Source: Stieleria mannarensis (GTDB lineage: Bacteria; Planctomycetota; Planctomycetia; Pirellulales; Pirellulaceae). Taken from it: a stretch of DNA of 64,000 nucleotides. Below are positions 63,700-64,000 of this stretch, in pieces. Both the position numbers and the translations under genes were made by a program. The stretch covers positions 124,001 through 188,000 of the forward strand of contig NZ_JACEHH010000012.1 of NCBI RefSeq assembly GCF_014154935.1, read 5' to 3'. A model generated the notes under the pieces. The model had not been told where the DNA came from and searched no databases. It saw nothing but the letters and a program-made list of their open reading frames with translations. The stretch's first letter is position 1. Every line of letters starts with the position of its first letter.

Positions 63700-64000
63700 T
63701 TGCCCACATCGACCGAAACCTTTGAGCACGGAATCTTTCGCATTCATGCCGTCGCTCCACCGACTGCCGTGGCCAACCCAACGGCCAACACCGATGCGAT
63801 CCTGACGGCGATCGGAAACTCCGATGCGGATTTGGTCGTGCTGCCTGAATTGGCACTCACGGGCTATACATGCGGTGACTTGTTTGGCAGTGATTCCTTG
63901 CTGGGCGGCGCCATCGAGGGGTTGCTGCGGATCGTCCGAGCCAGTGGCGACCGCCCGGGGGTGGTGGTCGTCGGGCTGCCCCTGGTGGTCGGTGATTCGT
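63700..64000 (+). CDS. nadE: Glutamine-dependent NAD+ synthetase, N-terminal part (runs off window)
   Basis: The open frame from TTG 63700 to the window edge encodes about 100 residues of the nitrilase-like glutaminase domain: FRIHAVAPPTAVANP, LVVLPELALTGYTCGDLF (Glu of the catalytic triad in PELALTGY) and VVVVGLPLVVGDS. The TGYTCGDLF text is characteristic of the NadE glutaminase domain, which feeds ammonia to the C-terminal synthetase domain, not in the window. A stop lies in frame at 63643, so the start is CTG 63661 or, preferred, TTG 63700; no ribosome-binding site is evident. Confidence 0.85.
   Translation, partial: MPTSTETFEHGIFRIHAVAPPTAVANPTANTDAILTAIGNSDADLVVLPELALTGYTCGDLFGSDSLLGGAIEGLLRIVRASGDRPGVVVVGLPLVVGDS

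Noticed and set aside
1-64000. tRNA, rRNA, CRISPR arrays, insertion-sequence transposases, integrases
   Set aside because: Looked for conserved tRNA loops, regularly spaced repeats and transposase motifs on both strands; none found. The tandem arrays seen lack unique spacers.

Overview
The window looks like chromosomal DNA of a marine-type planctomycete of the Pirellulales (Rhodopirellula-like). This is inferred from gene content: three formylglycine sulfatases, a DUF1559 prepilin-like protein, a DUF1549/DUF1553 plus DUF1501 pair, two DUF1593 proteins, DUF1080 (3-keto-disaccharide hydrolase) domains, many GTG/TTG starts with weak Shine-Dalgarno sites, and high-GC DNA with palindromic intergenic repeats. 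I saw no rRNA, tRNA, CRISPR array, prophage or transposase.

Layout. 1-9.2 kb: a tripartite efflux locus. A TolC-like outer-membrane factor runs off the left edge on the minus strand; a cytidylate-kinase-like gene follows; then come an HlyD adaptor, an RND pump and an NtrC-type regulator, with a candidate sigma-54 promoter upstream of the adaptor. 9.2-16.7 kb: methyltransferase, sulfatase, PhoD phosphatase, Uma2 protein, a second sulfatase coupled to ArsC, and a DUF1801/YdeI protein ending in a CDGSH iron-sulfur motif. 17-30.1 kb: a plant/algal polysaccharide locus with PL10 pectate lyase, two DUF1593 proteins, an AraC regulator, a BNR_4 beta-propeller, a four-module CE15-CBM-GH10-SGNH xylanolytic protein and a GH2 enzyme, followed by a decayed GH43-like remnant. 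30.1-33.5 kb: cation/proton antiporter, CsbD-like and small stress-type proteins, and a membrane protein.

33.7-37.9 kb: a tightly overlapping three-gene cassette (SbnA-like beta-substitution enzyme, FAD/NAD(P)-binding enzyme, fold-III PLP decarboxylase of the Y4yA type) that probably makes an amino-acid-derived metabolite. 38-47.9 kb: a rhamnose locus with two divergent AraC regulators, L-rhamnose isomerase, an NCS1-type permease, a small membrane protein, a DUF1559 protein with a small lipoprotein, and a DUF1080-GH78 rhamnosidase fusion. 48-52 kb: a lycopene-cyclase remnant, a small membrane protein, an atypical SDR, a ferredoxin-reductase-like protein and an Old Yellow Enzyme. 52.1-56.7 kb: a 1512-residue secreted protein joining a sugar-isomerase-like TIM barrel, a LamG-like module, cytochrome c, a dehydrogenase-type beta-propeller and an azurin-like copper domain. 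57-64 kb: sulfatase, methyltransferase, DUF1549/DUF1553 and DUF1501 pair, exported nickel superoxide dismutase, and the start of nadE.

Taken together, much of the window serves uptake of sulfated, rhamnose- and xylose-bearing polysaccharides. Sulfatases, lyases and hydrolases act outside the cytoplasm, and RhaA processes released rhamnose. The strongest candidates for an undescribed system are the five-module redox protein at 52.1-56.7 kb, the three-gene cassette at 33.7-37.9 kb, and a family of nested palindromic intergenic elements. All calls come from reading the sequence alone; no database search was run.
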